Source: Marivita hallyeonensis (GTDB lineage: Bacteria > Pseudomonadota > Alphaproteobacteria > Rhodobacterales > Rhodobacteraceae). From it: DNA of 64,000 bases. Location of the stretch: the NCBI RefSeq assembly GCF_900129875.1, contig NZ_FQXC01000002.1, positions 62,001-126,000 on the forward strand. The letters run 5' to 3'. The notes under the pieces were generated by a model. The model searched no databases. It was given only the letters and a program-made list of their open reading frames with translations, and was not told the origin of the DNA. Below are positions 33,363 to 43,375 of the stretch, one piece after another. How positions within the stretch are numbered: position 1 is the first letter of the stretch; the number at the start of each line of letters is the position of its first letter. Position numbers and translations under genes: made by a program.

Positions 33363-33818
33363 ATGAACCTGTTACGCAGAACCGTTCTGGCAGGGGCCAT
33401 TGCGGCCACCTTTGCCGGACCCGCAGCCTTTGCCGGACAAGCTGAAGACGGTGTCAAACGGCTGGCAATCCAGATCAGCGACAATGATCCGGCCACGTTC
33501 AACAAGGCGCTGAACGTGGCGACAAACTTTGCACGGGGGATGAGCGACTCCGGTGATTTCTACGAAATCGAGATCGTGACCTTCAATGCCGGTCTCCACA
33601 TGCTCAGAGCGGACACCTCGCCCGTTCTAGAGCGCATCGCAAGCATATCCGAAAGTATCCCGGAGGTGACGTTCAGTGCGTGTGGCAACACGATTGCCGG
33701 GATGACTCGGAACGAGGGCGCTGCCCCGCCGATTACGGAACATGCCGGCGTTGTCACAGCGGGTGTCGTTCGGTTGATGGAGCTTGATGACGAAGGCTAT
33801 TTCATCATTCGGCCGTAA
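33363..33818 (+). CDS. Exported DsrE-family protein
   Basis: A 151-residue protein with a signal peptide, MNLLRRTVLAGAIAATFAGPAAFA. The mature part has the DsrE/DsrF-like fold: LAIQISDNDPATFNKALNVATNF, then EIVTFNAGLHMLRADTSPVLERI and VTFSACGNTIAGMTRNEG, with a single conserved Cys in SACGNT. Cytoplasmic DsrE proteins relay sulfur; the role of exported single-domain versions is unknown. The ATG at 33363 has GGGAGGACGACC upstream. It sits alone beside the convergent CoA-transferase gene. Confidence 0.85.
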   Translation: MNLLRRTVLAGAIAATFAGPAAFAGQAEDGVKRLAIQISDNDPATFNKALNVATNFARGMSDSGDFYEIEIVTFNAGLHMLRADTSPVLERIASISESIPEVTFSACGNTIAGMTRNEGAAPPITEHAGVVTAGVVRLMELDDEGYFIIRP

Positions 33819-33876
33819 CTGCGCGCGCGCGTCAGGGGGTCGACGTGACCCGCCCTGCAGGGCCTTGCGGGTAACG

Positions 33877-35028
33877 CTATTTGTCGCTCTCCAGCCAGCG
33901 CAATATCTCGCCCCGGTTGCCGTCGAGGTCCGGGGCGGCGGCACGGACGGAGGGGTCACTGACGCCGGACAGCTTGATCGGGTTGCCCGATGCCTTGAAC
34001 GCGGGGCGTCCGTTGCGGTCAAGCACGTCGACCACCATGTTCCGGGCAAGGATTTGCGGGTCTCGCAGCACCTGATCGACGGTCTGGATCGGGCCGGTCG
34101 GAATGCCGGCGGCGGTGAGTTTGGCAATCCAGTGGGCGCGCGTGTTGTCGATGGTGACGGCCTCGATCAGGCGTTTGAGAAGCCGGGCGTTTTTGACCCG
34201 GGCCGGGTTGGTGGCAAAGCGCGGATCGTCGGACAAGGGCAGGTTCAGCGTGACGCAGAGCTTTTCGAAGAGCTTGTCATTACCAGCCGCGATGACAAAG
34301 AGCCCGTCCGACCCGTGAAAGGTTTCGAACGGCGCAATGGATGGGTGCCGCGCGCCCGTCGGTGACGGCGGGGTGCCGGTGACCGTGGTGATGGCGATGG
34401 CATGTTCGAGGATGGCAAGCTGGGCATCCAGCATGGAAATGTCGATTTTGCGGCCTTTGCCGGTTCTTTCCCGATCCAAAAGGGCGGCCAGAACCCCTTG
34501 GCACAGGTACATTCCCGCGACGATGTCGCCGATGGAGGCGCCCACGCGCACCGGTTCGCGATCCTTCTCTCCGGTGATCGACATCACTCCGCCGCGGGCT
34601 TGCACGACCATGTCATAGGCCGGGCGCTTGGCCTCGGGCCCAGTGTGGCCGAAGCCGGACACCGCGCCGTAGATCAGTTTGGGGTATTTCTCGTGCAGGT
34701 CGTCCCAGCCATAGGCCAGCCGCTCCATCACGCCGGGACGAAAGTTTTCGAGGAGCACATCGGACCGCGCCAGCATCTTTTCGAACGTATCGCGGTCGTC
34801 ATCGTTTTTCAGGTCGAGCGCAATGGACTTCTTGCCGTGGTTGATGCCGGCGAAATAGGCCGACTTGCCCCCCTTGAACGGGGGGAAGGCCCGGGTGTCA
34901 TCGCCGATGCCCGGGCGCTCCACCTTGATCACCGTGGCCCCAAGATCGCCCAGCGTCATTGAGCAGAACGGGCCCGCGAGCACGTGGGTCAGGTCAAGGA
35001 TCGTAATACCGGTAAGGGTTTGGGTCAT
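33877..35028 (-). CDS. CaiB/BaiF family CoA-transferase (class III)
   Basis: Family III CoA-transferase that moves CoA between carboxylic acids; the substrate is not known. The 383-residue protein opens TLTGITILDLTHVLAGPFCS and has GATVIKVERPGIGDDTRAFPP, the FEKMLARSDVLLENFRPGVMERL block and the catalytic aspartate region RPAYDMVVQARGGVMSITGE. The C-terminal VLDRNGRPAFKASGNPIKL is usual. The ATG at 35028 gives the normal length; the frame reaches 35088. It lies downstream of the agmatinase-like gene, both on the minus strand, 126 bp apart. Confidence 0.9.
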   Translation of the reverse strand: MTQTLTGITILDLTHVLAGPFCSMTLGDLGATVIKVERPGIGDDTRAFPPFKGGKSAYFAGINHGKKSIALDLKNDDDRDTFEKMLARSDVLLENFRPGVMERLAYGWDDLHEKYPKLIYGAVSGFGHTGPEAKRPAYDMVVQARGGVMSITGEKDREPVRVGASIGDIVAGMYLCQGVLAALLDRERTGKGRKIDISMLDAQLAILEHAIAITTVTGTPPSPTGARHPSIAPFETFHGSDGLFVIAAGNDKLFEKLCVTLNLPLSDDPRFATNPARVKNARLLKRLIEAVTIDNTRAHWIAKLTAAGIPTGPIQTVDQVLRDPQILARNMVVDVLDRNGRPAFKASGNPIKLSGVSDPSVRAAAPDLDGNRGEILRWLESDK

Positions 35029-35154
35029 GAAAAGCCTGTCGAGTCGTTTGCCCCGAGTGAAGGCGGAGCGCGCGCCAGACGCAAGCACCCTTTTGCAGGT
35101 GCAGCACGTTCGGCGGAAAACGGGTGCGCTTTGCCCCGTTGGTGGGCAGGGCGG

Positions 35155-36111
35155 TCAGGTTCTCTCTGCGCGGGCGTGGAAGATGAACCCGAGCAGGTTC
35201 ATCAGAACCTGCGCCGCGAGGATCGATGTGGAGCCGGTGGGATCATAATCGGGGGCGACTTCGACCAGATCGATGCCGATGACCTCGTGGCGTTGGGCCA
35301 CCTGCTGCAGCAGTTCGAGCACGTCGTAATAGAGAAAGCCGCCGTGACTCGGCGTTCCCGTTCCCGGCGCGATCGAGGGGCAGAAGGCGTCGATATCGAT
35401 GGTGATGTAGATCGGCTTGTCCGTGGGCAGGCGGGTCGCCACGCCCTTCGGACCCAAAGCGCGGGCCTGACGGACCGACAGGATGTCCGATCCGCGGGCG
35501 CGCGCGTCCTCGTACCCTTCGCGGGCGGTAGAGCTGACGTTGCGGATGCCCACTTGTGTCATGCCACTGACCCAAGGCTTTTCCGACGCGCGGCGCATCG
35601 GGTTGCCGTGACCAACGCGGACGCCGTGGCGTTCGTCGACAAAATCGAGATGTGCGTCGATTTGCAGGATGTGGAACGGGGTGTGGCCTTCGAATGCGTC
35701 GATACAGGGGATGTTGACGGAATGATCGCCGCCGATCACCACGGGCAGCGCGCCAGCCGCGCGGATCGCCCGGACGCCTCTGGCAATGTTGGCGTGGCTT
35801 TGGCCTGTGTCGGTGTGGACGATATCGGCATCCCCAAGATCGACGGTACGCGTATCTGAAAGGTACGTGGCATCGTCCTCGTGATCATAGGCCCCGGCGT
35901 GACCAAAGCTGAACAGGGTCGAGGCCTCGCGCACGGCACGCGGCCCGAACCGCGCGCCCGCGCGCCATTGCGTGCCCGCATCAAACGGCGCGCCTAGGAT
36001 CGCGACATCGGCGTCGATGGCGCTCCAATCCGGTTGATAGGGACTGCGGGCGAAGGTGCAGATGCCGGTGAAGGGCAGATCGAGCCGCCCGGTTTCATAT
36101 CCGTGTGTCAT
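35155..36111 (-). CDS. Agmatinase/guanidinobutyrase family ureohydrolase
   Basis: Manganese enzyme that hydrolyses a guanidino compound to urea and an amine. Metal-binding motifs are all present: VIGGDHSVNIP, LQIDAHLDFVDE and TIDIDAFCPSIAPGTGTPSHGG. The length is 318 residues. The usual agmatinase text in the last motif is DPAFAPGTGTPEPGG; the FCPSI version here and a His in place of the usual acidic residue suggest a substrate other than agmatine, such as guanidinobutyrate, but I cannot be sure. The ATG at 36111 is chosen because the longer frame (to 37026) runs antisense to guaB. Confidence 0.88.
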   Translation of the reverse strand: MTHGYETGRLDLPFTGICTFARSPYQPDWSAIDADVAILGAPFDAGTQWRAGARFGPRAVREASTLFSFGHAGAYDHEDDATYLSDTRTVDLGDADIVHTDTGQSHANIARGVRAIRAAGALPVVIGGDHSVNIPCIDAFEGHTPFHILQIDAHLDFVDERHGVRVGHGNPMRRASEKPWVSGMTQVGIRNVSSTAREGYEDARARGSDILSVRQARALGPKGVATRLPTDKPIYITIDIDAFCPSIAPGTGTPSHGGFLYYDVLELLQQVAQRHEVIGIDLVEVAPDYDPTGSTSILAAQVLMNLLGFIFHARAERT

Positions 36112-36249
36112 GTCGCGCGTCCCTCCGTCTTTTCCGGGACAGTGCGTCAGAGTCAAAGCCGGGTAAAGGTCGAGTCGACGCCGTGAGCAATCCGCAAGGC
36201 GATTGGGGCTTTTCCCCGGTGCCGCCCCATGCGATAGGGACGTGCCTAA

Positions 36250-37725
<1,476 letters not shown>

Positions 37726-37733
37726 GCGCTGAC

Positions 37734-38903
37734 ATGACGCCTGCCGCGCGATGGGCTGCCGCTGCCCAGATCATGGACGAGATCACGGACGGCGTGCCAG
37801 CCGAGAAAGCGCTCACCAACTGGGCACGCAGGTCGCGCTTCGCCGGATCGAAGGACCGCGCGGCGGTGCGCGATCACGTCTTCGACATCCTGCGCTGCTG
37901 GCGCAGTGTTGCTGTGCTGGGCGGTGGGACGTCCGGTCGGGAGCTCGTGTTGGGGCGGGTGCGGCAAACCGGGTTAGACGTGGACACGGTGTTCACCGGG
38001 GACAAGTACGGTCTTGCACCGCTATCTGACGCCGAGCGAAACGCCGGTGACGTCCCGTCCGGCGCGGCTGCGGCAGACTTGCCGGATTGGATTTACGACA
38101 TATTCCGCAGAGACTTGGGCGATGACGCTCATGCGACAGCCGAAGCGGTGCGGTCGCGCGCGGCGGTGTTTCTGCGTGTAAATACCCTGAAGGCAGATCG
38201 CACAACGGCGCAAAATGCGCTTTCCGCGGCAGGAATTGACACACGCCCGCATGACCTGTCCCCGACCGCCCTTGAGGTTGTCGATGGGGCTCGCCGCATT
38301 GCCCAGTCCGGTCCGTATCTGGACGGTCTCGTCGAACTGCAGGACGTATCGAGCCAGGCGGTTGTCGATGCGTTGCCACTGCAGCCGGGTCAGCGCGTGC
38401 TGGACTATTGCGCGGGTGGGGGTGGCAAGACCCTTGCCATGGCGGCGCGTCTGCGCGGCCCGGTCGATGCGCATGACGCCGACCCGCGTCGGATGTCGGA
38501 CCTGACCACCCGCGCGCAGCGGGCGGGGGCCGACATTCGGCAGGTCGCCGCGCCGACCGGCCTTTACGATCTTGTCCTGTGCGACGTGCCCTGTTCCGGC
38601 AGCGGATCCTGGCGGCGCTCTCCCGAAGGCAAATGGCGTTTGACCGAAGCCCGTCTTTCGGACCTGCACGGCGTTCAGGCGAGCATTTTGGACCGCGTGG
38701 CGCCTTTGGTGAAGCCGGACGGTGCCTTAGCCTATGCCACATGCTCTGTGCTGAAGTCTGAAAATGAAGTTCAAATTCAACGTTTTCTGTCGACGCATCC
38801 CGAGTGGATCTGTGCTGTTCAGCATCGGTTTTCTTTGATTTCGGGCGGAGATGGATTTTTTCTAGCTATTTTGAGGAGAGTCGGTAAATCATCGACAACC
38901 TAA
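37734..38903 (+). CDS. RsmB/NOP family RNA cytosine-C5 methyltransferase
   Basis: SAM-dependent RNA m5C methyltransferase related to RsmB (16S rRNA C967), 389 residues. An N-terminal NusB-like region (AAQIMDEITDGVPAEKALTNWARR) precedes the catalytic domain: LQDVSSQAVVDALPLQPGQRVLDYCAGGGGKTLAMAA (motif I), then LVLCDVPCSGSGSWRRSPEGKWR (motif IV with catalytic Cys) and LAYATCSVLKSENEVQIQRFL (motif VI with the second Cys). Both cysteines are intact. It starts 8 bp after guaB. Which rRNA position is modified cannot be read from this sequence. Confidence 0.9.
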   Translation: MTPAARWAAAAQIMDEITDGVPAEKALTNWARRSRFAGSKDRAAVRDHVFDILRCWRSVAVLGGGTSGRELVLGRVRQTGLDVDTVFTGDKYGLAPLSDAERNAGDVPSGAAAADLPDWIYDIFRRDLGDDAHATAEAVRSRAAVFLRVNTLKADRTTAQNALSAAGIDTRPHDLSPTALEVVDGARRIAQSGPYLDGLVELQDVSSQAVVDALPLQPGQRVLDYCAGGGGKTLAMAARLRGPVDAHDADPRRMSDLTTRAQRAGADIRQVAAPTGLYDLVLCDVPCSGSGSWRRSPEGKWRLTEARLSDLHGVQASILDRVAPLVKPDGALAYATCSVLKSENEVQIQRFLSTHPEWICAVQHRFSLISGGDGFFLAILRRVGKSSTT

Positions 38904-38916
38904 ACGCGATTCTCGC

Positions 38917-38931
38917 TTAATGTTCGCTTAA
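38917..38931 (+). promoter_or_regulatory. CtrA binding site upstream of cckA
   Basis: TTAA-TGTTCGC-TTAA is a perfect full CtrA box (TTAA-N7-TTAA), 50 bp before the cckA start. CckA phosphorylates CtrA through ChpT, so this would give transcriptional feedback in the relay. It is the only perfect copy I noticed in a promoter position in the window. Confidence 0.7.
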
Positions 38932-38949
38932 TGAAAATGCGGTCCACTG

Positions 38950-38976
38950 GCGGGAACAAACTGTTCCGGGGCCCGC
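38950..38976 (+). other. Hairpin in the cckA leader
   Basis: GCGGGAACA-AAC-TGTTCCGGGGCCCGC forms a stem just before the ATG of cckA, in the place where a Shine-Dalgarno sequence would normally lie; none is obvious. It could affect translation initiation. Confidence 0.45.
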
Positions 38977-38980
38977 ATCA

Positions 38981-41305
38981 ATGACCGACCCTGACCGCGC
39001 CGCTATTGCCTTGTCGCAGGCATTTCCCACCAAGGGTTTGTTGGGGATGTTCACGGGCGTCTGCGCAATCTTGGCCTATGCCGCGCCGCACGCGGCGCTG
39101 CAGACGGGATTCCTGTCTGCGGCGGGCGCATTTGCTTTGGCTTGGGTCTTCCTTGTCGGCAAAGGCTATTGGGTGCGGATCATGGAAAGCCGCGCGTTCA
39201 AACAATTGGCCAGTCTTGTTGAATACGATGTGGCGTCCTGTCTGCTAACTGACCATTCCGGTGCCGTCATCAAGGCCAACCGCGCCGCCGCGAATTCCTT
39301 CAAATCCGTCGACAGGCAGACGGTGCGTGGGTTGATTGACGGGTACGTGGCCGACGCAGCGGCCCTGATCTATCGCGTGCAGAGCAACGCCATGGCTGAC
39401 GGCATCGCGTCCGAGACGGTCGTTTTGCCGGATTCGCACCTTCGGATCAGCGCTCATCAGATCGGACCGCACGCGCTTCTCTGGCGGCTTGAGCACTTCG
39501 AGGAGCGCGATGTATCCGGCGGAAAACCGGTCAAATTTCCGACGCTGACGGTTGGGCGACACGGCACGGTTCTCTGGATGAACCAGGCCGCGCGCGATCT
39601 GGCCGGGGGGCGCGTGCGACGCATCGATGACCTGATCGAAGATACGCCGCTGCGGCCGGGGCAAGTACACCATCTGACCGGGACCGGGTCGCAGAAGGAC
39701 TATGTGGTGAGCGTTCATGAAGCGGGCCTCGGCCGCGAGGAAGTTGTCCTGATGCCGTCCACCGGCATGGAGGGCGACGAGGCCGACGAGGGCGGCTTCG
39801 ACACTTTGCCGGTGCCGCTTTTGAAGCTCAGACCGAACGGCGCGATTCGCCGGGCGAACCGGTCGGCGCGTGAACTGCTCAACGCGTCAGAGACGGATGA
39901 TCGTATGCTGCCCGACTTCATGGAGGGGCTTGGTCGGTCGATCCCCGACTGGCTGGAAGACGCGGCGGCGGGGAAAGGCCTACGGCGGTCGGAATTCCTT
40001 CGGCTGACCCGGTCCGACCGCGAAGTCTTTGTGCAGGTCACGCTGACCCGCGTGGTCGAAAAAGGCGAGGCCATGCTCGTTGCCGTGTTGAACGACGCGA
40101 CCGAACTCAAGAGCCTGGAGGCTCAGTTTGTCCAAGGTCAGAAAATGCAGGCCATCGGGCAACTCGCGGGCGGTGTGGCGCATGACTTCAACAATCTTTT
40201 GACAGCGATTTCAGGCCATTGTGATCTGTTGTTGCTACGGCACGATCAGGGTGATCCGGAATATGGCGACCTGATCCAAATCCATCAGAACGCCAACCGT
40301 GCCGCCGGATTGGTCGGTCAATTGCTGGCGTTCTCGCGCAAGCAGACGCTGCGGCCAGAGCGGCTCGACCTGCGGGACAGCCTGTCGGATCTGACGCATC
40401 TGCTGAACCGACTGGTGGGCGAGAAAGTGACCCTGAACCTGCGCCAGCACCCCGCCTTGCCGCCAATCCGCGCCGACAAGCGGCAGTTGGAGCAGGTCAT
40501 CATGAACCTCGTCGTCAACGCCCGGGACGCGATGGCGGATGGCGGCCGGATCCTCATTGAAACCGACAAGCAGGTGCTTTCGGAACCGTCGCTGAATGGA
40601 CGTGCCAAGGTACCCGCCGGGTCATATGTGATCGTGCGGGTTCAGGACGAAGGGTCGGGCATCCCGCAGGACAAGCTCGAGAAGATTTTCGAGCCGTTCT
40701 TCACCACGAAACGCACGGGCGAAGGCACCGGGCTGGGTTTGTCGACGGTCTACGGGATCGTCAAACAGACGGGCGGGTTCATCTTTGTCGACAGCGTGAT
40801 GGGCAAGGGAAGCATCTTCACGCTCATGTTCCCGGAATGCGAAGACGCTCTGCCGGAAACACCCCGCACCCCGCCCAAGTCCGCGCCTGCGCCGGTCGGT
40901 CTTGGCCATGGTGTGGTGCTTCTGGTGGAGGACGAGGCACCCGTGCGCGCGTTCGCGTCCCGCGCATTGTCCCTGCGCGGGTTCAAGGTGATCGAAGCGC
41001 ATTGCGCCGAACGGGCGCTGGAACTTCTGGAGGACGACAGCTTGCACGTGGATGTCTTCGTGACCGATGTCGTCATGCCCGGCATGGATGGGCCAAGCTG
41101 GGTGCGCGAAGCGCGCGCGTCGCGGCCCGATGTACCGGTGGTGTTCATGTCGGGCTATGCCGAGGACGTGTTCAAGTCCGAAGGTGCCGGCATCGACGCG
41201 TCGGCCTTTATCGCAAAGCCGTTTTCCCTGACCGATCTGACGTCGATTGTGAATCAGCAACTTGTCGCGCCAAGCGCTGATCGTGCCCGGGACGCCGCCG
41301 AGTAG
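38981..41305 (+). CDS. cckA: Hybrid histidine kinase CckA
   Basis: Membrane-bound hybrid kinase/phosphatase at the top of the CckA-ChpT-CtrA phosphorelay. The 774-residue protein has an N-terminal membrane region ([38 protein letters not shown]), PAS-like domains (residues about 75-380), the dimerisation helix [21 protein letters not shown] with phospho-acceptor His401, the ATPase domain ([52 protein letters not shown]) and a C-terminal receiver ([25 protein letters not shown] with Asp696; IAKPFS). A CtrA box lies 50 bp upstream. ChpT is encoded at 6593. Confidence 0.95.
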   Translation: MTDPDRAAIALSQAFPTKGLLGMFTGVCAILAYAAPHAALQTGFLSAAGAFALAWVFLVGKGYWVRIMESRAFKQLASLVEYDVASCLLTDHSGAVIKANRAAANSFKSVDRQTVRGLIDGYVADAAALIYRVQSNAMADGIASETVVLPDSHLRISAHQIGPHALLWRLEHFEERDVSGGKPVKFPTLTVGRHGTVLWMNQAARDLAGGRVRRIDDLIEDTPLRPGQVHHLTGTGSQKDYVVSVHEAGLGREEVVLMPSTGMEGDEADEGGFDTLPVPLLKLRPNGAIRRANRSARELLNASETDDRMLPDFMEGLGRSIPDWLEDAAAGKGLRRSEFLRLTRSDREVFVQVTLTRVVEKGEAMLVAVLNDATELKSLEAQFVQGQKMQAIGQLAGGVAHDFNNLLTAISGHCDLLLLRHDQGDPEYGDLIQIHQNANRAAGLVGQLLAFSRKQTLRPERLDLRDSLSDLTHLLNRLVGEKVTLNLRQHPALPPIRADKRQLEQVIMNLVVNARDAMADGGRILIETDKQVLSEPSLNGRAKVPAGSYVIVRVQDEGSGIPQDKLEKIFEPFFTTKRTGEGTGLGLSTVYGIVKQTGGFIFVDSVMGKGSIFTLMFPECEDALPETPRTPPKSAPAPVGLGHGVVLLVEDEAPVRAFASRALSLRGFKVIEAHCAERALELLEDDSLHVDVFVTDVVMPGMDGPSWVREARASRPDVPVVFMSGYAEDVFKSEGAGIDASAFIAKPFSLTDLTSIVNQQLVAPSADRARDAAE

Positions 41306-41313
41306 GCGGATAC

Positions 41314-41958
41314 CTAGCGCGACGCGTCTGCGATGGGAATCGACTCCCAAAGGTCAAAGTCGGCGGAGCGTCGGGCACGCGCGAGGGCGCGCTCCTCTTC
41401 GGACAGACTTAGCTCGGTGGATGGTGAGACGTTGACATGCGGAATATCCGGTAGCGGACCAAGCCGTTCGGCAAGGAAGCGACGTAATCCGGCCTGATCT
41501 TCGTAGCGAAAGAAGTGGCTGATCCGGGTTCCGTTGGGGCGCGCTTCTGAGAATTTGGCCTGCGAGCCAACATTCGCGAAGGGCGGGGGCGCATCCTCGC
41601 AACTCGCGCGGACGAAGTCATCGAAGGTCACATCCCGAGTCGACGTCGGTCGCCCGACAAGGTCGTCACGTTGGCGGTAGCGATACCAGCTTCCAAGCCA
41701 GCTTAGCGGTTCCCGGATCACCGCAACGAGGTCCATGTCGTCCGCGCCCATCTTTTCGAACATCGGGCGGAAGAAGCGATTGTAGCGGTAGACGGGCGCG
41801 TGTTTCAGCTCTGGTGGATCCGTGATGACCATGGATGCCAAAGGCGCCAAAGCCTGTGTATACGCGTGCGTGCCGGTTTTCGGCACAGACAAAAGCACCA
41901 GTCGTTGCTTCCAGAACACCAGCATGACGCGCATCCGTTTGACGAAATCCTGCGGCAT
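41314..41958 (-). CDS. Sulfotransferase-like protein
   Basis: A 214-residue P-loop protein resembling sulfotransferases that use PAPS. The 5'-phosphosulfate loop is LVLLSVPKTGTHAYTQAL and the 3'-phosphate region is LVAVIREPLSWLGSWYRYRQRDDL. A later block HFFRYEDQAGLRRFLAERLG fits the family's C-terminal part. The frame opens with a TTG at 41985; I prefer the ATG at 41958. It is convergent with cckA (stops 8 bp apart) and divergent from recA. This small type is common next to recA in roseobacters; its acceptor is unknown. Confidence 0.75.
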   Translation of the reverse strand: MPQDFVKRMRVMLVFWKQRLVLLSVPKTGTHAYTQALAPLASMVITDPPELKHAPVYRYNRFFRPMFEKMGADDMDLVAVIREPLSWLGSWYRYRQRDDLVGRPTSTRDVTFDDFVRASCEDAPPPFANVGSQAKFSEARPNGTRISHFFRYEDQAGLRRFLAERLGPLPDIPHVNVSPSTELSLSEEERALARARRSADFDLWESIPIADASR

Positions 41959-42041
41959 AAACCACTCATTAACCGGCGCGCGCAACAGTGGCGTTGAAGT
42001 TTAGAGTTGAAATGTTCTCTTTTTGATCTCATACACAGTGA

Positions 42042-42056
42042 GAACAAGAGGTGAAC
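42042..42056 (+). promoter_or_regulatory. LexA (SOS) box upstream of recA
   Basis: GAAC-AAGAGGT-GAAC matches the alphaproteobacterial LexA operator GAAC-N7-GAAC (complement GTTC-N7-GTTC). It lies 51 bp before the recA start, the normal place for SOS control. Confidence 0.85.
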
Positions 42057-42107
42057 GAAAGCAGCAATTGTCGCCCGTCAACGGGTGTGGAATAAGGAAG
42101 AAAAGAA

Positions 42108-43184
42108 ATGGCAACGGCAGATCTTCTGACAATGGACAGCAAGCGCGACGCGAACAAACAAAAGGCGCTCGATTCGGCCCTGGCGCAGATCGAGCGTCAG
42201 TTCGGCAAGGGCTCGATCATGAAACTGGGTGGCGAAAACGCCATTCGAGATATCGAGTCGACATCGACCGGGTCGCTCGGCCTTGATATCGCGCTGGGAA
42301 TCGGCGGCTTGCCGAAAGGCCGCATCATCGAGATTTACGGGCCTGAAAGTTCGGGCAAGACGACGCTGACGCTGCATTGCGTTGCGGAAGAGCAGAAAAA
42401 AGGCGGCGTCTGTGCCTTTGTGGACGCGGAACACGCGCTTGATCCGCAATACGCCAAGAAGCTGGGTGTCGACCTTGATGAGCTTCTGATCTCACAACCC
42501 GACACTGGCGAGCAGGCGCTTGAAATTACCGATACTCTGGTGCGGTCGGGTGCCGTGAACCTTGTCGTCGTTGACTCGGTCGCGGCGCTGACGCCGAAAT
42601 CCGAACTGGAAGGCGACATGGGCGACAGCAGCGTTGGCGTTCAGGCGCGTCTCATGAGCCAGGCGATGCGCAAACTGACCGGGTCGATCTCACGCTCGAA
42701 CTGCATGGTGATCTTCATCAACCAGATCCGGATGAAGATCGGCGTCATGTTCGGCTCACCGGAAACCACGACGGGCGGCAACGCGCTGAAATTCTACAGC
42801 TCCGTACGCCTCGACATTCGACGGATCGGCGCGATCAAGGATCGCGACGAGGTGGTCGGCAACGCAACCCGCGTAAAGGTGGTCAAGAACAAGGTCGCGC
42901 CGCCGTTCAAACAGGTGGAATTCGACATCATGTATGGCGAGGGCATCTCGAAAACCGGAGAGTTGATCGACCTTGGGGTGAAAGCCGGTGTCGTCGAAAA
43001 GTCGGGGGCCTGGTATTCCTACGGTGACGAACGCATCGGGCAAGGGCGCGAGAATGCAAAGACCTTCCTGAAGGAAAACACCGCCATTGCGCTCGAAATC
43101 GAGGATAAGATCCGTGCCGCGCACGGGCTGGAGTTCGACATGCCGCATGGCGAGGAAGACGCCGACGACATCGTCGAAAGCTGA
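42108..43184 (+). CDS. recA: Recombinase RecA
   Basis: DNA strand-exchange ATPase and co-protease for LexA. The 358-residue protein has Walker [14 protein letters not shown], the Walker B strand [11 protein letters not shown], loop L1 [25 protein letters not shown], loop L2 [24 protein letters not shown], and an acidic C-terminal tail ([11 protein letters not shown]). The ATG at 42108 has GGAAGAAAAGAA just before it. A LexA box lies upstream and an intrinsic terminator downstream, so it is a single-gene SOS unit. Confidence 0.98.
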   Translation: MATADLLTMDSKRDANKQKALDSALAQIERQFGKGSIMKLGGENAIRDIESTSTGSLGLDIALGIGGLPKGRIIEIYGPESSGKTTLTLHCVAEEQKKGGVCAFVDAEHALDPQYAKKLGVDLDELLISQPDTGEQALEITDTLVRSGAVNLVVVDSVAALTPKSELEGDMGDSSVGVQARLMSQAMRKLTGSISRSNCMVIFINQIRMKIGVMFGSPETTTGGNALKFYSSVRLDIRRIGAIKDRDEVVGNATRVKVVKNKVAPPFKQVEFDIMYGEGISKTGELIDLGVKAGVVEKSGAWYSYGDERIGQGRENAKTFLKENTAIALEIEDKIRAAHGLEFDMPHGEEDADDIVES

Positions 43185-43246
43185 TCGGTTGTAGACATTG
43201 ACTGCTTGAACACGCTGGACCTCGACGCAGGTCTGGGTGAGTTGCG

Positions 43247-43277
43247 AAACAGGGCTCCCGACGGGCGGCCCTGTTTT
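43247..43277 (+). terminator. Rho-independent terminator of recA
   Basis: AAACAGGGC (43247-43255) pairs with GCCCTGTTT (43268-43276), a perfect 9 bp stem with a 12-base loop ending in a T run. It lies between recA and alaS, about 60 bp after the recA stop. Confidence 0.8.
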
Positions 43278-43375
43278 GCATTGGCGGGGCCGGTTCGGCT
43301 GTGGACAGCGCATGGGCCAGCGGCTATTTCACGTCGAACCACATCAAAGCACACCGCGCCACGTCAGGTCACACC

